A model generated the notes under the pieces. The model made no database searches. It was not told the origin of the DNA and was given only the letters and a program-made list of their open reading frames with translations. Shown in pieces: positions 24,463 to 28,864 of a stretch of DNA of 28,864 nt (position 1 is the first letter of the stretch; the number at the start of each line of letters is the position of its first letter). Made by a program: the position numbers and the translations under genes. The stretch comes from Chloroflexota bacterium (GTDB lineage Bacteria > Chloroflexota > Chloroflexia > Thermomicrobiales > UBA6265): positions 1-28,864 of the forward strand of contig JAFAEX010000185.1 in NCBI GenBank assembly GCA_023423795.1, given 5' to 3'.

Positions 24463-26421
24463 CTACTCCTCCTCGCCGTCGGCGACGGGGAATCGCAGGG
24501 TTGCCGCCGCGCCCGGCGCCTTCGCTTCCAGGGTGTAACTCCCGCCGAGGTCAGATGTCACCAGCCGCTGGATGATGCGCATGCCCAGCCCGCTGGAGCG
24601 GTCGGGATCGACCGTCGGCGGCGGCGCGCCGTCGTTCTCGACGCAGACGGTCGCGATGCCGTGCTCCTGCGTCGCGGTGATCCTGATCTTGCCTCGCGAG
24701 CGCCCCTCGAAGCCGTGGCGGACGGCGTTGGACACGAGTTCGTTGATCAGCAGCGCCAGCACCGTCGCCTGCTTCGACGGCAGCATCACGTCGCTGGACG
24801 GGATGTCGAAGTTGACCTGCATGCCCGGCGGAATCAGCGTCCGGTGCGCTTCGTTGGCGACGTGGCGGGCGATCACGTCCACCGTCGTGCCGGCCAGCCG
24901 GCTTTCGTCGCTGAGCAGATCGTGGATGGCGGCGATGGCCTGCACGCGCCCGATCGCTTCCCGCAGCGCCCCGGACCACGGCGCGTGCTCGTTGGCGCGC
25001 AACTGGACCGAGAGCAACGCGGCAACGGTTTGCAGGTTGTTGCGGACCCGGTGGTGCATCTCCTGGAGCAGCGCCGACGCCGTTTCGTACCCCTGCCGCG
25101 CCTCGCGGTAGAGCGTCGCGTGTTCGATCGCCATGGTGGCGGAGTCGGAGAACGCTTGCAGCAGCGCCATCTGGTCTTCGCTCAGTTCCGCGCCCGGCGC
25201 CATCCGCAGGCAGAGCGCGCCGAGCGTTTCGCGCGCCGAGCGCAGCGGCAGGCAAAAGAGCCGGCCGGAGCCGTCGGTGTATTCGAGGTCCACCGCCTTC
25301 GCTTCGCCGCTGCGAAGGACGTTGGTGATCGCCGTGTTGCGGGTCTGCTCGTCCACCACGTCGCGCTTGCGGCCGACGCGGTACTCGATCGTCGGGTTCT
25401 GCATCGTGCCGTCGCGGCGCACCGGCAGCCGGAAGATCGCGGCCGACTCGACGTTGATCAATTGCACCGCCTGCTCGGCGATGGCGCGCAGCACCGCATC
25501 GACGTCGAGGCTCGAAGCGATCGCGTGCGACACCCGCTGCAGCGTGCCCAGTTCGACGATCTTGCGCTGCAACTGGGCGTCGGTCTGCGAGTAAAGCCGA
25601 GCGTTCTCGATCGAGATCGCCAGTTCGCCGGCGAGCGTTTCGAGGAACGCAATCTCGTCAGCGGAGAACTCCCGGCGCTCGATCGACATGATGTTCATCA
25701 CGCCGACGAGGCGGCCCGGTTCGTCCCCCTGCCGGATCAGCAGCGGCACCGAGGCCTGCGAGCGGTACAGGTCTTCGCCGATGCCGGGGTAGGGAACGTA
25801 GGCGGGATGCTCCGTCGCGTCGGATGCGACGATGACGCGCCCCTCGGACGCAGCAAGCCCGGTGATTCCCTGACCCGGACGGCCGCTCACCACGCCGACC
25901 GCGGACGGATTGAGCCCAACGGCCGCCCGCAGCGCCAGCACGCCGGTGCCCTCATCGTAAAGCGCCAGCGCGCAGGCGTCGGCGCCGATGGTCTCGGCGA
26001 CGACGCGCACGCTGGTCTCCAATCGGGTCGGCAATTCGAGGTTGGCCGTCGCCGACCGGTTCACCCGGTGGAGCGCTTCAAGCCAGTTGCGCGGCGCGTT
26101 GCCGAGGTCGGCGTGCGGGTCCGGGCAGTCGCTGCGCTCGGCGTTCCAACCTTCGGCGACGGCGGCGAGGGCGATGCCCGCGGCCAGCGTCACCGTCGCG
26201 TCGGCTACGTCGAGGCGGTCCAGCGCGGTCTGGAGGACATCCACGGCCGCCGCCATCGTGTCCTCCAGCGGCAACTGGGTGCGGCCCGCCGTTCGGCCGT
26301 AGGCGAGACATGCCGCGCGCAACGGTCCCGCGCCCTGCCCGGTCGGCGCATCGGGGCCATAGGCCGAGCGCAAGTCGGCGAGCAGGGAATCGGCCAAGCG
26401 GTGGATCGAGACGGCGGGCAT
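24463..26421 (-). CDS. GAF-domain sensor histidine kinase (HisKA_2 type)
   Basis: A 652-residue soluble kinase with no membrane segment. From the ATG at 26421 (GGGAGG ten bases upstream) it has an N-terminal helical region of about 130 residues with no assigned domain, a first GAF domain (about 132-275), a second GAF domain (about 292-437), then the HisKA_2 dimer and phospho-acceptor segment LQEMHHRVRNNLQTVAALLS with probable phospho-His457, and a HATPase domain with N-box INELVSNAVRHGF (about 559-571) and G-box SGLGMRII (about 610-617). The layout is like PdtaS and related kinases, whose partners are often ANTAR RNA-binding regulators. No response regulator is in the window. It follows the S9 peptidase gene by 46 bases and is probably co-transcribed. 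The GAF ligands are unknown. Confidence 0.86.
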   Translation of the reverse strand: MPAVSIHRLADSLLADLRSAYGPDAPTGQGAGPLRAACLAYGRTAGRTQLPLEDTMAAAVDVLQTALDRLDVADATVTLAAGIALAAVAEGWNAERSDCPDPHADLGNAPRNWLEALHRVNRSATANLELPTRLETSVRVVAETIGADACALALYDEGTGVLALRAAVGLNPSAVGVVSGRPGQGITGLAASEGRVIVASDATEHPAYVPYPGIGEDLYRSQASVPLLIRQGDEPGRLVGVMNIMSIERREFSADEIAFLETLAGELAISIENARLYSQTDAQLQRKIVELGTLQRVSHAIASSLDVDAVLRAIAEQAVQLINVESAAIFRLPVRRDGTMQNPTIEYRVGRKRDVVDEQTRNTAITNVLRSGEAKAVDLEYTDGSGRLFCLPLRSARETLGALCLRMAPGAELSEDQMALLQAFSDSATMAIEHATLYREARQGYETASALLQEMHHRVRNNLQTVAALLSVQLRANEHAPWSGALREAIGRVQAIAAIHDLLSDESRLAGTTVDVIARHVANEAHRTLIPPGMQVNFDIPSSDVMLPSKQATVLALLINELVSNAVRHGFEGRSRGKIRITATQEHGIATVCVENDGAPPPTVDPDRSSGLGMRIIQRLVTSDLGGSYTLEAKAPGAAATLRFPVADGEEE

Positions 26422-26467
26422 GCTGGTGGATCCTCCCGGAGCGCGGCGGCGACGTCCCAATGATCCG

Positions 26468-28525
26468 CTACAGGTGGGCGTCGAACCACCCGACGAGGTG
26501 GTGCAACCGCGCCAGCCTCCTGCTCGGCTTTCCGGAGCGCGACAGGTTGTGGTCTTCCTCCGGGATGCGAACGAAGCGGGTCTCCTTGCCGAGCCGCTTC
26601 AGGCCGACGAAGAGTTGTTCGGCCTGCTCGATCGGGCAGCGCAGGTCGCCTTCGTTGTGGATGATCAGCAGCGGCGTCTCGATCCGGTCCACGTAGGAAA
26701 TTGGCGAGTGCTTCAGCAGGTTCTCGGCGTCCGCCCACGGCTGGCCGCCGAACTCGACCTCGCCGAAATCGAACCCGATGTCGCTGGTGCCGTACATCGA
26801 GTGGAAGTTGGACACGCAGCGCTGGGTCACGGCCGCGCGGAAGCGATTCGTGTGGCCGACGATCCAGTTGGTCAGGTAGCCGCCGTAGGAGCCGCCCGTC
26901 ACGCCGATCCGCCCCGGATCGACGAACCCGAGCGCGAGAACGGCGTCCACCGCGCCCATGATGTCGGGCATGTCGGCTTCGCCCCAGTTGGCGCGGGTGC
27001 AGGTGGCGAACTCCTCGCCGTACCCGGCCGAGCCGCGCGGGTTGGTGAACAGCACGCCGTATCCACGGGCCGCCATCAACTGCATCTCGTGGAATGGACC
27101 GTTGCCGTACATCGCGTGCGGCCCGCCGTGGATCTGGACGATCATCGGGTACGTCACGCCGGGGTCGAACCCCGGCGGCTTCAGCAGCCAGCCCTGCAGG
27201 TCGCGGTCGCCGGCGGCGCTGCGGAACGCGATCTCCTCCGCGTGCGCCAGGGCCACCTCGGCGAGGAACGCCGCGTTGTGGGCCGTCAGCGGCCGTTCGC
27301 TCGCGCCCTCCAACGTGCAGGTGGAGATTTCGAACGGATGCGCCGTGTCCCCCGCGAGGATCGCGAGGCGATCCCCGGCCAGCGACAGCGCGGCGATTCG
27401 CCGCTCGCCCGAGGTGATCGCCGCCGCTTCCCCGGTCTCCGCGTCGATGCGGTGGACGTGGACGGAACCGCGTTCCGAGGCGAGGGCGAAGATGGCCGAC
27501 CCGTCCGCCGCCCAGACCGGGCGCGTGTCGGAGCCGGTAAAAAGGTCGCTCATGCCTTCGTCGGCGAACGAGCGGTCGATGCCGCCGGTGAGGCAGGTTG
27601 GCTCGCCGCCGGCCGCGGGAACGGTCCAGACACGCGAGATGCGGCCGCTTTCGTTCGCTCCGGCGTTGCCGAGGAACGCGAGGCGGGTGCCATCCGGCGA
27701 CCACGCGGGGGAATCGAATGCGGCGTCGGCCTCCGCCAGCGCGCGGACGTCGCCACCGGCGGCCGGGACGGCATAGATCGCCGACACCGTGTTGAGTTCG
27801 CGGCCATCGGTCCGGTTGGAAACGAACGCGATCATACGGCCGTCGGGTGACCACGCCGGCTGGTCGTCGTCCACCTCACCGAACGTCAGTTGCTTCGCCT
27901 CGCCGCCGGTGGCCGGGATGGTCCACAGGTGCTCGTAACTCCCAGCGACGAACCCGCTGCCGTCGTGGCGATAGCGGATCAGGTCGATGACGCGCTCGTC
28001 CGCCACCGGCTCCGGGCGGTTCGGCCGGTCGCGGTCGTCCTTCGTCCCGACCGCCGAGAGGAACGCGATCGCGCGGCCGTCCGGGGACCAGCACGGACTG
28101 CTCGCGCCCTCTTTCTGGTTCGTGACCTGCCGCGCCTCGCCGCCGCCGAGCGGGATCGTCCACACCTGCGGGAGCGCTTTGACGGGCGGGTCGTCCTTCG
28201 CGCCCTCCTCGTCGTCCCCCTTGGGCCGGGGCAGATGCGGCGGGCGATTGGAAACGAACGCGATGGTCGAGCCGTCCGGCGACCAGCGCGGCGATGAGTC
28301 CCGCGCCGCGCCGCCGGTCAGTTGGCGCGGTTCGCCGCCCTTCACCGGCGCCACCCAGATCGCGGACCGGTAATCGTCGGCGTCCTTGTCGAGCCGGGTG
28401 ACGACGTAGGCCACCATCGCGCCGTCCGGTGACGCCTGCGGGTCGCCGACGATGGCGACGCGGAACAGGTCCTCGGCCTCGATCGGCCGACCGGTGTGGG
28501 CGGGAGCGTCGGCGGGCTTCGGCAT
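26468..28525 (-). CDS. S9-family serine peptidase (acylaminoacyl-peptidase-like)
   Basis: A 685-residue prolyl-oligopeptidase-type enzyme. The N-terminal two thirds form a beta-propeller with repeated WSPDG motifs (81-85, 146-150, 225-229, 275-279), and the C-terminal alpha/beta hydrolase carries HGGPH (466-470), the nucleophile Ser546 in GGSYGGY, Asp627 in NEGDLRCP and His659 in EEDHN. The ATG at 28525 follows AAGGAG with nine bases of spacing. There is no signal peptide, so the enzyme is likely cytoplasmic, degrading short or acylated peptides; the exact specificity cannot be read. Propeller insertions contain an acidic loop (GDDEEGAKDD, 103-112). It is the first of a minus-strand pair with the histidine kinase, which may be chance or a shared transcript. 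Confidence 0.9.
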   Translation of the reverse strand: MPKPADAPAHTGRPIEAEDLFRVAIVGDPQASPDGAMVAYVVTRLDKDADDYRSAIWVAPVKGGEPRQLTGGAARDSSPRWSPDGSTIAFVSNRPPHLPRPKGDDEEGAKDDPPVKALPQVWTIPLGGGEARQVTNQKEGASSPCWSPDGRAIAFLSAVGTKDDRDRPNRPEPVADERVIDLIRYRHDGSGFVAGSYEHLWTIPATGGEAKQLTFGEVDDDQPAWSPDGRMIAFVSNRTDGRELNTVSAIYAVPAAGGDVRALAEADAAFDSPAWSPDGTRLAFLGNAGANESGRISRVWTVPAAGGEPTCLTGGIDRSFADEGMSDLFTGSDTRPVWAADGSAIFALASERGSVHVHRIDAETGEAAAITSGERRIAALSLAGDRLAILAGDTAHPFEISTCTLEGASERPLTAHNAAFLAEVALAHAEEIAFRSAAGDRDLQGWLLKPPGFDPGVTYPMIVQIHGGPHAMYGNGPFHEMQLMAARGYGVLFTNPRGSAGYGEEFATCTRANWGEADMPDIMGAVDAVLALGFVDPGRIGVTGGSYGGYLTNWIVGHTNRFRAAVTQRCVSNFHSMYGTSDIGFDFGEVEFGGQPWADAENLLKHSPISYVDRIETPLLIIHNEGDLRCPIEQAEQLFVGLKRLGKETRFVRIPEEDHNLSRSGKPSRRLARLHHLVGWFDAHL

Positions 28526-28864
28526 GGGCGGTGGCTCCTTGACGAGTGAGCGGCTGATTGCGGTTTGATGAGGGCGGGATGCTATTCGTGTCCGCGTATT
28601 CCCGGGACTCATGGCGGTTGCCAGAATAGGGTGGCCACCGCCCGTGCCCGGCCCGGGAGGGGATTGGTTGGCGTAGCCCGGGGATGCATCCCGGGGCGGT
28701 TCGTGGCCGACGTCCGCATAATGTCGGCAACCGCCAACAACCCCGGGCGGGCGCACCCGCCGGCCAGATCGATAAGGCAACCGCCACCTGCTCCGGGCGA
28801 TGAATGGGAGCGAAACCAGACGGAACCTCCCGCGAAATGCCGACGGGCCGCCACGGGAGGATAT
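28526..28864. other. Region upstream of the S9 peptidase gene
   Basis: About 340 bases without a supported gene. It should hold the peptidase promoter (near 28540-28620, no clear hexamers found) and contains the second family C repeat. The last bases, CGGGAGGATAT, look like a ribosome binding site for a plus-strand gene that would start just beyond the window; this is a guess. Confidence 0.5.
28640..28790 (+). repeat. Family C element copy 2: leader plus tandem units
   Basis: The leader (GGAGGGGATTGGTTGGCGTA region) aligns with that at 13413-13432. It is followed by two units of about 50-51 bases, each ending in GGCAACCGCCA (about 28726 and 28776), and a partial CTCCGGGCG. Orientation is the same as the copy at 13399-13597, about 15.2 kb away. 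Confidence 0.75.

Noticed and set aside
24421..26463. Long plus-strand open frame opposite the histidine kinase
   Set aside because: It is antisense to a protein with clear GAF, HisKA_2 and HATPase motifs, and has no motif of its own.

Overview
This is a GC-rich bacterial chromosome segment made of housekeeping genes, with compact operons, frequent GTG starts, 4-base stop/start overlaps and long intergenic inverted repeats. No phylogenetic marker was searched. Gene content and style (a PurN with an extended loop, a PurS-fused PurL, a PAICS-like PurC, a PHP-glycosyltransferase fusion, RqcH) fit a Chloroflexota-type genome, perhaps close to Thermomicrobia; this is inference. No transposase, phage gene, tRNA, rRNA or CRISPR array is seen.

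Layout. 1-1273: fabG flanked by two copies of a long perfect inverted repeat, with another repeat type downstream. 1274-3631 (minus): a fusion of a PHP phosphoesterase and a GT4 glycosyltransferase. 4095-13096 (plus): a purine operon, purL(with fused PurS-like units)-purQ-purM-purC/purF fusion-purD-purN, covering steps 1-5 and the SAICAR step; purE, purK, purB and purH are absent. 13097-13757: gene-free repeat region. 13758-17202 (plus): accC, nusB, acpP, tatC, ending at a strong hairpin shared with the convergent rqcH (17266-19173, minus). gmk diverges from rqcH (19229-19969). 20370-28525 (all minus): def, a small lipoprotein, priA, a GAF/HisKA_2 sensor kinase and an S9 peptidase, with a second copy of a tandem-repeat element upstream.

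The most unusual object is the purC-purF gene: one continuous frame in which a SAICAR synthase resembling the PurC half of animal PAICS is joined to an Fe-S type PRPP amidotransferase. PurF enzymes of this type need a free N-terminal cysteine made by propeptide removal, and here that cysteine is residue 280. Processing would therefore cut the fusion into its two enzymes; an internal Met255 with its own Shine-Dalgarno sequence offers a second way to make free PurF. The other accessory signal is three families of dispersed non-coding repeats at gene ends: a family with a conserved TCGAGGGATC core, a family of 24-29 bp perfect arms around fabG, and a leader plus about 50-bp tandem repeat element seen twice.
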